NCBI GenBank assembly: GCA_023630585.1
Contig: CM042558.1
Location: 12,531,800 to 12,595,799, forward strand
DNA from: Cranoglanis bouderius
Lineage: Eukaryota > Chordata > Actinopteri > Siluriformes > Cranoglanididae
DNA length: 64,000 bases
Direction of reading: 5' to 3'
Of the stretch, positions 10,722 to 22,975 are shown in pieces. Made by a program: the position numbers and the translations under genes. The stretch's first letter is position 1; every line of letters starts with the position of its first letter. A model generated the notes under the pieces. The model saw only the letters and a list, made by a program, of their open reading frames with translations. It did no database searches and was not told where the DNA came from.

Positions 10722-12110
10722 AAAGAACATTGCAGGAATGTTATTTCTGAAATGTTACAATCTGAATTTTTTAGAACCTGACGTTACAGAATGTCCCATA
10801 GTCTCTCTGTTCCTCTCATCTTTTACACAAATTCTCCATCTTGTTTAAGATCCAGCCTATGGGCTTTGCGTTTTACACCATGTCCCATAGGCCTACATCG
10901 CTATAAAGACATAATTAATATTTCCTCCAGTCCAGTTTACTCACTACCCCTTCAAATCTGTTCGGAAATAAATCAAGTTTATATATAATTAAAATTTTAA
11001 AAAAAACATTAAGGAAAAGGCCAGGACCAAATTTTACCAAAACTCCTGAATCAGAAGCTCATGTGTGAACTCTACCTAGACAGCTGTGAGGATGACTGTT
11101 TGACCCCTTCCATTTAGGAGCCCTGACTTCCTCCTCATTATCTCCCGTATGTTTTTAGGAGCTTAAAAAGAGCCCCTGTTTTTTTCACAGGCAAGGTGGG
11201 GAATTCAGTCAAATCCCCCAACTCCACTCAATCTTAGCCTTTTCAGCACATTTCTACCAGCATCTCACAAGCTCTTTTCCGAAATAAAACAAAATATGGA
11301 AAGAAAAACAAGAAAGAGTCGCGGAAAAAGGCGGAAATGTTATTTAAAAGGTACCAGACCGCATCATTTTCCACTGATATTATATACTCCCCTGCTGTAG
11401 TCCAAAATATATACGGGCCCCAGGCCAAGAATGTCAAACTAAAACACATAGACTCAACATCTGGACAGAGGCTGAACAAAACATCCATTTAATCAAAGCT
11501 GAATGAAGCAGTTTCCCGTTTACCCCTGAATCCATCGTTTGTTGCATTCGCCTCTGATCCTGCCATTGGCTTACCTTTCAGCCACTTTAGCCACGACTCA
11601 GAGCAAACTGTTCTTTTTCATTAGCGCTAGCCACATTGTGTGTGATGAACAGAGAAGGCAGTGTGCTTCACGAGCATACCTACAGCACCGATGGTCCAAC
11701 ATCCACTTCTGAAAAGTTGCTGTTGGCTAAACAGGCTGGAAGACTTTTGGAAGGGTGGCGGAAGGTAACAGTTGTTTGAGTTGCGGGTTCGAGGCCTGCT
11801 CCCAGAGCTGTATGGCAGGCCTCCAGTGCTTTGGCTGAACGGGAAATATTTACTCCCTTAATGAACTGGCTGGGTGGACCAAGATTCCTGGCAATTAAGG
11901 AGTGAATGATATGCGCAAGGTGTGTGTAACAATGTGGTTTGGCACCAAGAAGAGTCTAGACAGCACTTTATTCATGGATGCCCTTGTAATGTATACCTAT
12001 GTCACTGCATTAGGCATTTTAGTCGACACAAAAACACATTTAGAAACACTAATTACCACTTAACACAATACAGAGTTCCTGCATGGATTGTAGGGATGTT
12101 ATTGAGCTCA
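10722..12110. other. Unique sequence, no gene seen
   Basis: About 1.4 kb of apparently single-copy sequence with moderate GC (11000-11900). Open frames are short and unrelated to known families. It could contain regulatory DNA, but nothing specific can be named. Confidence 0.4.
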
Positions 12111-12131
12111 GAAAAAAATATATATATATAT
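12111..12131. repeat. Short A/(TA)n run
   Basis: A run followed by about six TA units. Confidence 0.8.
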
Positions 12132-14201
12132 TTCTGTAGGAAGTGAATTGGCCCTGCATTGAACCCACTGCCCAAGATGGCTTTCCTAGGTAAGGTACAA
12201 ATGACAGGCCTCATTTATCAATCTTGTAGTAAGTTGCGTGTAAATGTTTTGGTAGGTCCAACCAAACAAAAAATTCCTGCCAGATTTACAAAAGTTTCAG
12301 TAAAGGGGTCGCACATTGGATGAGAAGCACAGCACAGCGCCGTGCCTCGCCACACCACACCATGTCTTTAAATGCGTGTATGTACCGTGGAGGCGCCACT
12401 TAATATCATCTTCAATAAATAATACCTGTGAGTTGTCCTAGCCGCAGCGCGGCGTTGCGCTTCTAGTCCAGTGTGCGGCCACCTGAACAATGAATTTCTT
12501 CGTACTCGTGTGTATGTTTAAAAAATACCATTCACCTGTAAAATGCTAAACACGTTCATGCCACAGTTGATTTACATTTACTGACATCCACAAACCTTAT
12601 AGGTTAAAGAGCTGAAAACGACAAAATGTTGTCTAAACAGCGAAAAGAGGACCTCCAAAGCATGGTGTGGGCTAAATCTAACAGTAATGAAGCTCAGCCA
12701 TTGCAGAATATCAGCGACCACCAGTGGTGGAAATGGCCGAGATACACTGGGGGAACTCTAGTTGGAAGCGTTCTCTTTGGCTGCAGCCTGTAGGTATTAT
12801 GGCCAATCAGGGAAGTCAACATTGCGCAACCACACGCAGAATAGCGTAGCTTATGTGTGGAACTTGCGTTTGTGTGTAGACCTTGCTTTCATAGGCTTTC
12901 GTGTGGATCAAAGACAGAAACCTTCTTCATTTCCTGAAATTTTTTTTTTAGCCAGTTTGAACTAGAACGCCGTCCTCCCTTGAGATTCACTCCCCAGACT
13001 CAGTCCTGCCACGTCCCCCCACCATTTCCAGCCCTGGCTAACACAGACACACATTAACTCTTCATCCTTTTATAAGGTGCCTTTTCTTTTGTCTTAATTG
13101 ATTAGCTAGTCTTATTTGTTTTCATTTGTGGCTGTTGCTTTTTTAAAGTTGCTAATATGAAACGAATGAAATCACACAATTTTCACTATTTAAATAGGGA
13201 ACTTAAGGTTGACAGTGTAATCTGTGCAGACATTTGCAGTATCTAAAAGATGATTTGAAGCCTAATCACATTAGTGAGACTCCTTATATGTAAATTTACA
13301 CAAACTTGTTAGCTCTCATAGGATACAAACATTTTTCCAAAACACTATTTTTTTTAAACCTGTGTTTCGTGTGTAAATGCTCCTGCAAATTATTTTGGAC
13401 TAAATAAAAATTGACAAATAAGGACCAACAGGTGTAAACTGTCTTCTGTTTAACGCACTAACTAGTAATGCAGAGATGCATTACAATGTTACCGCTAAGA
13501 CCCTTAGACCCCAGCACAGAGGAGTATTTATCTCCAGAGAGATAGACAGGGACAGAAACCAGGATGTTTCTATTGTCTGTTTGCGTTCCCCCTGTGTGAT
13601 AGACATGCTCTCTGATGTATCTACTGCTTCTTCCTGCGTTAAGCCGAGCACAAATAGAGCTGTCAAGAGCGGACAGGTATCAGGAGGTGATGCCTGATAG
13701 GCACTTATCACACTAACACACACATTGCAGCTCTTTAGAGTCACTCCAGGCTGCATACCTGTTTACGGAAGACTCCCAGGTGACGATGCTTTTGATAATT
13801 AGCAGGACTAGCATTAAGATTACTAACAAGAGAACAAAGAAATTACTCTAAGTGGTCAGGTGAAGGTCCAGCCTCGTTTGTGTGCATAACGTTCCGTATC
13901 TGATAAACAAAGAGTGATCATTGCTATGTGCTAACTTGATGCTCTGACAGGCCTGATCGGAGATGGTGCTCGGCTGACAGGCGTTTACATGCCTCACAGG
14001 CTCCTTCACGCAACTTATCAGAATGGCACATTAATGTCACCTGCACAAGGCCTCATGTGATAAGCATATGAATATCAATACGGCTCAGCGGAGACACACA
14101 CACAAACACACAAGCCACCACATAATGCCGGCTGTTACCCATCATGTTGATACTCTGACTAATACATATTCAACACCTGTCTCATCTCTTTCCCTCTCTG
14201 G

Positions 14202-14202
<1 letters not shown>
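12132..14202. other. Unique sequence, no gene seen
   Basis: About 2 kb free of recognised repeats. 13450-14060 is slightly GC-richer and has overlapping frames on both strands (13476-13697 plus, 13481-13756 minus) without family motifs. Short CA-rich run at 14093-14113. Confidence 0.4.

Positions 14203-14285
<83 letters not shown>
14203..14285. repeat. (CA)n microsatellite
   Basis: About 41 uninterrupted CA units. Confidence 0.97.
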
Positions 14286-14287
<2 letters not shown>

Positions 14288-14762
14288 ACTGCACTTTCAG
14301 CTTTTATATAATGTTCACTGTTCCAAGTTTGGTTAAGTAACACTGTGTTTTGTAAGTCAGATAAAGCTGAGTGAAAAGCTATAATACTATAAACAAATTC
14401 ATGTATTCCTGAATTGGTCATTGTATTTTATGAGCCATGATTAAATTATAAAAGTATCACTTTACAGCCCAGTTCTACAGCATTCGTAGAGTATGTGTGG
14501 TTACCACTGACGAACTTTTCCTCGATTTTTCCCTGTGCTGAGAATAAAACAGAAAATACAAATACAAAAGTCTAGGTGCGGTTATTTACAGAGGCTTTTG
14601 TGGCTCACTCATGTCCCTGGTTAGATCAACACAAATTATATATAATCAGAAATACAGAAATCCAAAAATCAGAGCTCCAAGTGCAGCAACTTTTGCCTCA
14701 TTATAAACAACCTCTTTAATTTTTGACTAAGACAATGTGCACTCACTAGAGTATATGTATAA

Positions 14763-16010
14763 AGTCATGTGAAAAAATAAGTACCTCCATGGAAATTGTT
14801 GTTGTTTTTTTTTTTTACATATCTGGACAAACAAACATTTGATCATCTTTGAAACAGTGCCTATTAATGAAGTTGATATACTTGGACAAAACTACAAGGA
14901 AAATTATCTTTTTCGATCATTTATTCAACAGAAATGTCTTTGATGTGATTTTTTTTTTTCTGTGGAAAAAGTAACACCCTTGGCTTCAGAAGCCAGTATT
15001 GCCCCATTTAGCAGAAAAAACTTTTTGTCCACCAGTCTCTGACATCGGCTTGCTGGAATTTTTGACCACTCTTCCATGCAATATTCTTTCAGTTGCAAGA
15101 TGTTAGAGGGTTTCCTTGTATGTACTGCCCGTTTCAACCCCCAACCCCCCCAACAATATTTCAATGGGATTCAAATACGGGCTTTGACTAATCCATTCCA
15201 TAACCCTCCATTTCTTCTTATTCAGCCATTCCTTGGTGGATTGGTGGATTCCTTGCTACTGTGCTTAGGATCATTTTCCTGTTGAAAGGTCCTGTTTCGG
15301 TTCAGCTTCAACTTTTAGACAGATGGCCTCACATTATCTTCAAGCACTAGTTGACATGATACAGAATTCATAGTTGAATCAATGAACGCAAGCTGTCCAG
15401 TCCCTGAGGCAGCGAAGCAACCCCAAACCATAACATTTCCACCACCATGCTTCACAGTTGGTATGAGGTGCTCCTTGTCTGCTGTTACTGTGGCCCAACA
15501 ATGCTATCTTTGATTCGTCTGTCTAGAGCACATTATTCCAAAAGGCCTGGTCTTCATACTCATTGGCAAACTGCAGTCTTGCACTAATGTTATTTTTAGA
15601 CAGCAAATGCACTACTTGTAGAAGCATGCACTTTGACACCAACAGTTGCAAGACTTACTAGCAGATCCTGTGATTAAATTTTGGGGTTCTTGGGGACTTC
15701 TTTTTGAATCAGACGGTCTGCTCTTGGGCTGATTTAGTTAGGATGGCCAGTCGTTTGAAATCTGCACCACTTGTAGATTATTTTCCTTACAGTGGAATGA
15801 TGTATTTCAAATAATTTGGAGATCTTAAGGCCTTACAGAACTCTTTAGATTTTGGCATGATGACATCAATGAGGTTTAAATAAGACCGGTTCAACCTGCA
15901 CTCCCTGAGCAGGTTCTAATCACTGGCACCCAATCTTTAACACCTGATTCTAATTTTATATATGTCAGGTGTGATAAATGTAGGGCTGTACTTACTTTTT
16001 CCATGTGACT
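14763..16010 (-). mobile_element. Tc1-like transposon, degenerate near full length
   Basis: Terminal inverted repeats AGTCATGTGAAAAAATAAGT (14763) and its partner ending at 16010 bound a 1,248-bp element, a normal length for Tc1-type elements. On the minus strand, 15395-15460 reads VKHGGG then VMVWGCFAASG, the conserved block of Tc1 transposases; 14950-15164 holds the C-terminal block with LKEYCMEEWSKIP and RCQRLVD. The frame is broken several times (for example at the boundary near 15164), so no active transposase is made. TA flanks cannot be decided because the ends are imperfect. Confidence 0.85.
14950..15830 (-). pseudogene. Tc1-like transposase pseudogene
   Basis: Reading on the minus strand from about 15830 toward 14950, recognisable pieces appear in different frames: the GGG/VWGC block (15395-15460) and the C-terminal block of about 50 residues ending in RCQRLVD (14990-15120). 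The family acts as a DDE-type DNA-cutting transposase. The catalytic Asp and Glu motifs are not recognisable in a single frame here. It belongs to the element at 14763-16010. Confidence 0.7.
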
Positions 16011-16079
16011 AATCTGTTTTTTTTTTGTTTTTTTTGTTTTTTTAAATTTAAATTCTGAAAATTACTACAAAATGTCAAA

Positions 16080-16340
16080 ATAATGCATATAATGGCATGT
16101 TTCACACCACACTCCTCACACCCAGCTACCACATGGTACAGCATGATGATGGTAGCATCATGTTGAGTGTTTCCCTTGGCCTTGGTTGCTTCTCTGATTA
16201 ATGCACTGACTTTTGGTGGATAGCCTCATGTTGGCAGATTCAAAGCTTTCAAGTTGTCCTGCCACGTCTTTTTTGACTCTGTGTATCCAGACAGTCTGGA
16301 TTTCCATAACTATTTCCATAATTTTCTATTATCTAATCAT
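16080..16340 (+). mobile_element. Tc1-like transposon fragment
   Basis: It carries CATGATGATGGTAGCATCAT then CTTGGCCTTGGTTGCTTCTC, the same unusual joint as 5390-5445 on the minus strand, so the two are inverted copies of one family. The KHGGGS block is degenerate here. CTTTTGGTGGATAGCC and CATGTTGGCAGATTC follow, resembling another Tc1 family read in reverse. Limits approximate. Confidence 0.5.
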
Positions 16341-17418
16341 GTTACACTCTTAGAAAATGTTCCATCTTAAATGTTTTATCTTTAAGGTTTTATGAAAAAA
16401 ACAATAACACAGGGTTTCCCTTTCAGAGAGGGTTCCAAGTACACCATTTTAGGAAGCCAATAATTCTTAACTATCTGAAGAAATCTTCACCACATTAAAC
16501 ACCAATTTTCCTAATCCTCTTTAGCACTAATGAATGGTAGTTCTCCATAGAGAAAATCTCCAGACCATGCATGTGTCTGTTAAAATGTGTACATGAAAGC
16601 AGCAGGCCACCTCACCCCATGGTTTCCCAGTATTCTCCCACAGGTCTGTGCTCTCCACTCTCATTCTTTCTCTGTCAGTCCCAGTTAACCTGCTTGGGTT
16701 GTTTATGAAGTGTTTAGCTTGCTTTTGTCATAAAAAAAATCTTTTAATGTAGACATACTAAAACATGAACAGCTGTAATATTTTCCTTAGAAAGAGTTAC
16801 CTGAGTCTCTTTTTAACATATCAACTCTTCATGTCAGTAAAGGTCAGAGGCATTGAGCACCATGATTAAAAAAAAAAAAAACACACACATTCAACATGGC
16901 ACAAGCAGACACGGCTCTCTCCTTGGAGCCATTAGTCACCATTCATTCATTCATCTGTAGGGTTCAGGAGGCTGGACAGTGCCGGTGCTCCATTCATTGT
17001 GCTCTGACTGAATTCTAAAGGAACTCTTGGTCTTCACTGACTCAGCCCTTAAATATGTTCCATGATGTCAGTGTTGTTCAGAACAAGCTTCTGGACTCTC
17101 TGATGAATAATGAAACATTCCTAGAAGTGTAAATAAGAGCAATGAGAAATCACACCCTCGATTGTGGATGGCTATTCACTGTTATTTGTAGTTCAATATA
17201 CTGTAAATGTCATCTAAATGGCATAAAATTAAAAATATAATGGCTGTTATTCATCAAGGTTGCATAGAAACAAGCCTAGAGACAAGTGTAGATTTGAGCA
17301 CAGAGAATGACGCAAAAATGAATCAGCATCTGATTCATGAAACTGTCATTCAACAATAAAATGAGCAGCAGCCTGGAAAGATGTTTCACATGTTCAAATT
17401 TGATAGTTTTCAGTACTA
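16341..17418. other. Unique sequence, no gene seen
   Basis: Ordinary sequence between Tc1 relics. No open frame of interest and no recognised repeat. Confidence 0.4.
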
Positions 17419-18732
17419 TACAGTTGCAATCAAAATTATTCAACCCCCATTACAAATCAGGTTTATTGTCAAAATTTAGACTTTCAGCTGTTTGCAATGA
17501 ATAAATCAAACAAAAGCAATTGTAATAGCTCAACACAACAAATACTTAAAGTGGTTTCAAATTCAACTGAAAATAGAACTTATAATGACTTCTCCAGTTT
17601 CAAAATTATTCATCCCCTTCATGGCAAGCATCTTTAGTACTTAGTAGAGCACCCTTTTGCTGTTATGACCTGCTGCAAACGAGAGGCATAGCCAGACACC
17701 AGCTTCTGGCAGCGGACCTGAGGAATCTTAGTCCATTCCTTATGAGCAATGGCCTCCAGTTCAGTAATAATCTTGAGTTTGCATGCTGCAATTACAAATC
17801 AAAAAGTCAGGTGACTATGATGGCCCTGTAGAATCTTCCAGGACTTTTTCTGCAACCAAACCTTGGTGGAATTTGAGGTATGCTTGGGATCATTTTCCTG
17901 TTGGAAGGTCCAATGACGCCCAAGCTTCAGCTTCCTCAAAGACGGAATGAAGTTTTCTACTAGGATTTCCTGATACTTCAGTGAATCCATTTTGCCTTCC
18001 ACATGCTACAGGTTTCCAGTGCCAGAGGATGCAAAACATCCCCAGAGCATCACCGAGCCACCACCATGCTTGACTGTGGACAGAGTGTACATTCTTCCAG
18101 TTTTGTTTCATCACTCCACATAACAGAATCCCAAAACTTCTGTGGCTTGAGCTTACTTTCCTTGTATTGTCAGTAGTGGTGTACGTCTTGGAGTTCTGGC
18201 ACGGAAACCTTCTGCGTTCAGTACGCGCCATACTGTACTCACTGAAACCTCAGTGCCTGTTGCCACCAAGTCTTGCTGCAGGTCTTTTGCAGTCACTCAA
18301 GGGTTTTTCACAACCTGCCTTCTCAGAAATCTGGTTGTAGCCGTTGATAGCTTCCTTTTTCTGCCCCATCCAGGTATTTCATGTATTTTCTGCCCTTAGC
18401 CAGTTCAGGTATTTCATGTGTTCCAGCTCAAGCATGTCTGGTGCGACTAATGAAGCCCTTGATTAGTTGCATCAAGTGTGCTTGAGACAACTCCTGTTTT
18501 GCATATTTGTGCTGTTGTGAGGGATTCTATTCAGGGGGTTGAATAATTTTGAAACTGGGGAATATAAGTTGCATTTTCAGTTGAATTTGGGGAAACCACT
18601 TGAAGCATTCATTGTGTTGAATTATTTAAATTGCTTTTGTTTGATTTGTTCATTGCAAACAGCTGAAAGTCTGTAAATTTTGACAACAAACCTGATTTGC
18701 AGTGGGGGTTGAATAATTTTGATTGCAACTGT
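17419..18732 (-). mobile_element. Tc1-like transposon with long inverted repeats
   Basis: About 200-bp terminal inverted repeats: CAGTTGCAATCAAAATTATT (from 17421) mirrors AATAATTTTGATTGCAACTG (to 18731), and the match continues inward past CAGCTGTTTGCAATGAA. TA dinucleotides flank both outer ends, as expected for Tc1/mariner insertion. The length, about 1.3 kb, is typical of Tc1 elements with IR/DR-style long repeats. The internal transposase is on the minus strand and is disabled (see 17636-18240). The ends are well preserved, so this copy could still serve as a substrate for a related transposase supplied elsewhere; that is inference. Confidence 0.9.
17636..18240 (-). pseudogene. Tc1-like transposase pseudogene
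   Basis: Minus-strand pieces, N- to C-terminal: RTERRRFPCQNSK near 18215; KHGGGSVMLWGCFASSGTGN near 18080-18020, followed by an in-frame stop; then KMDSLKYQEILVENFIP and WTFQQENDPKHTS in the frame at 17799-18002; and finally the intact C-terminus ending KGCSTKY at about 17640. The central catalytic position, normally Asp in the QQDN motif, is Glu here (QQEN), and the SPDLNPIE block with the last catalytic Glu is scrambled near 17830. The gene is dead by frameshift, stop and active-site loss. Confidence 0.8.
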
Positions 18733-18844
18733 ATATAGCTTCCCCGAACCCAATAATTTTAACCCAAAGTTAATTTTTTTTTATCTCAAGTACAAGTAAA
18801 ACTATAACATTTTACAAATTACCATTCTGTATGTCATTATGGCA

Positions 18845-19280
18845 CAAAATATACTGTATACTGTATAGATTTTTTCTTTGTTCAGTGGTGCAGGCATTAC
18901 GGTTTTGGTTTGTCCGTGTGTCCATCTGAGATCATCTAGCACCTCACCTTGTTAGCTGAGTTTGGCTGTTTCTGTTTCAGTTAATGATTGTGTTTCAGCC
19001 TACATATTAAATTGATGATCATTAGCACCTGTTTGGTAAAATTCTTCAATCATACACCTGACTATATGCCTACAAAATCCCTGACTTTGTGCAAGTGCAC
19101 CTAGAAGAATTGATGCTGTTTTGAAGGCAAAGGGTGGTCACTTTTTTCTTCTGTTCACTCACTTTGCATTTTGTTAATTGATAAATATAAACTATTAACA
19201 TGTCTATTTTTGAAAGCATTCTCACTTTACAGCATTTTTTCACAATTGCCTAAAACATCTGCACAGTACTGTACATCCAG
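18845..19280 (+). mobile_element. Tc1-like element remnant, one end
   Basis: CTAGAAGAATTGATGCTGTT then GAAGGCAAAGGGTGGTCAC (19100-19141), closing with GCCTAAAACATCTGCACAGT and ACTGTA at 19249-19274. This terminus is the same type as the ends of the MITEs at 24452 and 54364. The left limit, near ATACTGTATACTGTATAG (18850), is a guess. No transposase frame remains. Confidence 0.55.
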
Positions 19281-21094
19281 TATGTTGTGCCCAATTATTC
19301 CAGGACAAATTCAGTGTACTCACTTTGTGCCTTTAATGTGTCCTATGAGTGACACAGTGCATTTAGGTGCCTCTGTTCTGTTGGTTTCCCATAATGCCTT
19401 GGCACAGAATGGGCTTTTGTGCTTGTTCAGAGACAGTCAATGCTATTCTACTACAGCACACTCTCATAGGTCACAGGGGCCATATTAATACAGGGGCCCA
19501 GAAGGTGGCAGTTGATTAATTAATTCACTGACTTGTCTTCGGTTAATCACCATCGTTTGCAGTTGTCAGAAAGAAAGAAGGAGGAAAGAGGGAAAAGGAG
19601 GGAAAGCTGATTAGAGGGGGGTGGGGGTGGTGGGTGCTAGAAGGATAAGGAAGAGCAGCCTGCTGTTTTTTAGCCTGCTTAGTGTATTCCACATGGCCAG
19701 CTTCACCTCAGCTGGAAAAACCTGGCTAAATTTCAGTTGAACATTTAAGGAAAGAATTTGGGTCTTATAGAGGTAGAAGTGTAGTTTGGAATTCTGGGGT
19801 GAGAGAGTAGCAGGAAGGAGAGTAACAGGAAGTTGTGTGTATCTGGAAAGATGACCATCAGCTACAACAGGTGTAAGAGTGACAAAGAGACAAATCCTTC
19901 TGAACTCAACAAGTGCTTTCATACCCTTTAAAATATAGACATATTTTATGCATGAAAAGTACAAGATTGTAATAATACAATGAAAAGTACAGTATCATTA
20001 GCATTATTGTAAAATTTGGTACTAGAAGCAATAGTGTCTGACTATTTTTTTATTTTCCGTTACTTACCTTAGTGTGTTAGCTAACACTTTACAAAAATAG
20101 TACATGAATAATCATGCACTAATACCTGAATTAATACTTACTAAAATATGAACTAATGATGAGTTAAGGCATGTACTAATCACAAACTAATGAAGAGCTA
20201 ACCTTTTTTCTGTGGTATTCAGGACTTTGGCTGATTCCCCTGATTCTGTTCTCACTGCTCTTTTTTTTTTATTTTTTTTTATTTTTTTTATTTTTTATTT
20301 TTTTAATTTGAGCAGTTTTGTGTTACATAACTCAATTGTTCATGTTAGCAGTTTCTTGTTAGTTCTTAATCAAACTGAAATTATTCTTTTGTTAGGATTT
20401 CTGACTCAAATGTATGTAAGATGCATTTTTGGCAATAAGAGTTCATACTGTGATTTTTCACAATAAGATACAGCTAGAAATATGTACAGTATTACTGTAA
20501 TAAAACACTCTAAAAATATAGTACGATGTGCCACTACTTTTACAAACTTTACAGTACACAATGCTAAATATTAATCACCACCAATTAAACTGCCAGCTCC
20601 CAGCAAGTTTCTATACATTTACAAGGTCATATTTACAGCATACTATAGATACTTTCTAGAAATGAGAAATTATACATTGTAAGTAGATACGAAAAAACTC
20701 TCATTATGGATTGTACATTTATCATAAAGAACATTTTTCATTTCACTTTTTTCTTGATCATGTCTCGGACTGAACTGAGGGGGGAAAACGTTCCATATTT
20801 ATGAAAGTACTTTAAATGAAAAAAAAAAAAAGTATGTACGTGCTTTTTAGAAAATATAAGATAGATGAATGTGAATTTGATTATTTGTGAGATGGAGAAA
20901 ATACTTAGAAATTAGCCGACAATAACATGGCCATTGTTAATTCATTTAGAGCTTGATGATTGAGCATTAATAATTCATAACACCTTTCCCCTATGACTCA
21001 TTAAAAAGCGTGTTCGAGGAGGCCTTCCTCGGAGTAGAAATAATAAAAGTGACTGATTTGAATGGATGGCTTTATAAATTTCCAGCACATTGGT
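19281..21094. other. Unique AT-rich sequence
   Basis: No gene. T-rich run with ATTTTT units at 20260-20308. At 20085-20205 there is a degenerate series of ACTAAT/TGAACTAATGA-like words (see findings). The minus-strand frame at 19611-19964 has no domain. Confidence 0.4.
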
Positions 21095-21102
21095 AAAAAA
21101 AA

Positions 21103-21151
<49 letters not shown>
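21095..21151. repeat. Poly-A then (AG)n
   Basis: About 17 A followed by about 20 AG units with one interruption. Confidence 0.95.
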
Positions 21152-21369
21152 AACAAGAAAAACACGCTTATAAAAATGTTCTCTCTCCTAAAGCCTGTCT
21201 TCAATAGGGTGTTTTTGCACAATGGACTAAGATTAACCTGCAAGCAATAGAAAAGGCAAGGAAATAACAGGCATTATAAGGTTAATACTAATTTGGGTTT
21301 GTGTTAATGAGTAGCACAGCTACATAATGGGAGTGCAGCTGACCAGAAAAGAGAGCGGTGTTGTCTTAT

Positions 21370-21605
21370 AGTATTCATGCACTATGGAAAAATCACATAC
21401 ATTTCACACATGATCATATGTTTTTCACATGCATCTACATTAGTGATCACGTGGAAAACATGTGATGGTGCATTTTATCGTGCTACTCAAGTATACATGA
21501 CATCGCAAACAATATGTGGTCGTGTAAAAACGAATGACTAAAAATCTCGTGTGAAAAATATAAACACATGCAGTACATGTGAAGTGTCTAAAACCACTTG
21601 TGGAC
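21370..21605. repeat. Degenerate CACATG-word array
   Basis: Repeated words such as TTTTTCACATGCATC, CACGTGGAAAACATGTGATG and CACATGCAGTACATGTGAAG. A larger array of the same flavour lies at 56460-57085. Non-coding; origin unknown. Confidence 0.5.
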
Positions 21606-21685
21606 GTTCATCATGTTCTTTCTCACATATGAAGTTTGTTTTTGTGATTTCTGAAGGGACATCTTACGTGTTAGTCTTTGGAGCT

Positions 21686-21730
<45 letters not shown>
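21686..21730. repeat. (AC)n microsatellite
   Basis: About 22 AC units. Confidence 0.97.
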
Positions 21731-21733
<3 letters not shown>

Positions 21734-21878
21734 AAACCACGATAAGATCCATAATACTGTCCTCAAATAAAGTTTCAAATAAATATTAAATATTAAAAAT
21801 AATAATTTTCCCACTACATCTACTTATACCTTTAAAGATATCAGTGGAGCTGATGAAATTGATAGTGATGTTTTTTAG

Positions 21879-21882
21879 CACA

Positions 21883-21955
<73 letters not shown>
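21879..21955. repeat. (CA)n microsatellite
   Basis: About 38 CA units with one CATA interruption. Confidence 0.97.
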
Positions 21956-21958
<3 letters not shown>

Positions 21959-22051
21959 TTTGTCATACTATCCTCAATAAAGAGCTCCCATTTACATAAT
22001 TATTAATACAGCTGTTGAATGCTATGCCTACACCCAAATCTAACTGTTACC

Positions 22052-22052
<1 letters not shown>

Positions 22053-22101
<49 letters not shown>
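22053..22101. repeat. (AC)n microsatellite
   Basis: About 24 AC units. Three CA arrays lie within 420 bp here. Confidence 0.97.
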
Positions 22102-22105
<4 letters not shown>

Positions 22106-22355
22106 CCATCATTTTCCCTTAATTCTACACCTTGTTTTGTTTTTTTGATCCTGTCTTGCCCATCTTAAAAAACGATAACGAACAAGTCTAGTATTTTGTG
22201 CCCTATACTAAGCCCCCCACTGTTTATTTTTGCGTGGACCCTTGCTCAGTCTTACTCTCTGTGAATCACACTCTAACAAATAAAGTCTGTGTGAGGAGTA
22301 TACAGTCTCCTGCCAGACCAGATCTTATCAGGACACACAAAGAACCACCTCTATG

Positions 22356-22949
<594 letters not shown>

Positions 22950-22975
22950 CCCCCCCCCCCCCCCCCCCCCCCCCC
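22950..22975. repeat. Poly-C tract of 26 bases
   Basis: Uninterrupted C run immediately upstream of the Tc1-like transposase relic. The minus-strand G run can form G-quadruplex structures. Confidence 0.97.
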
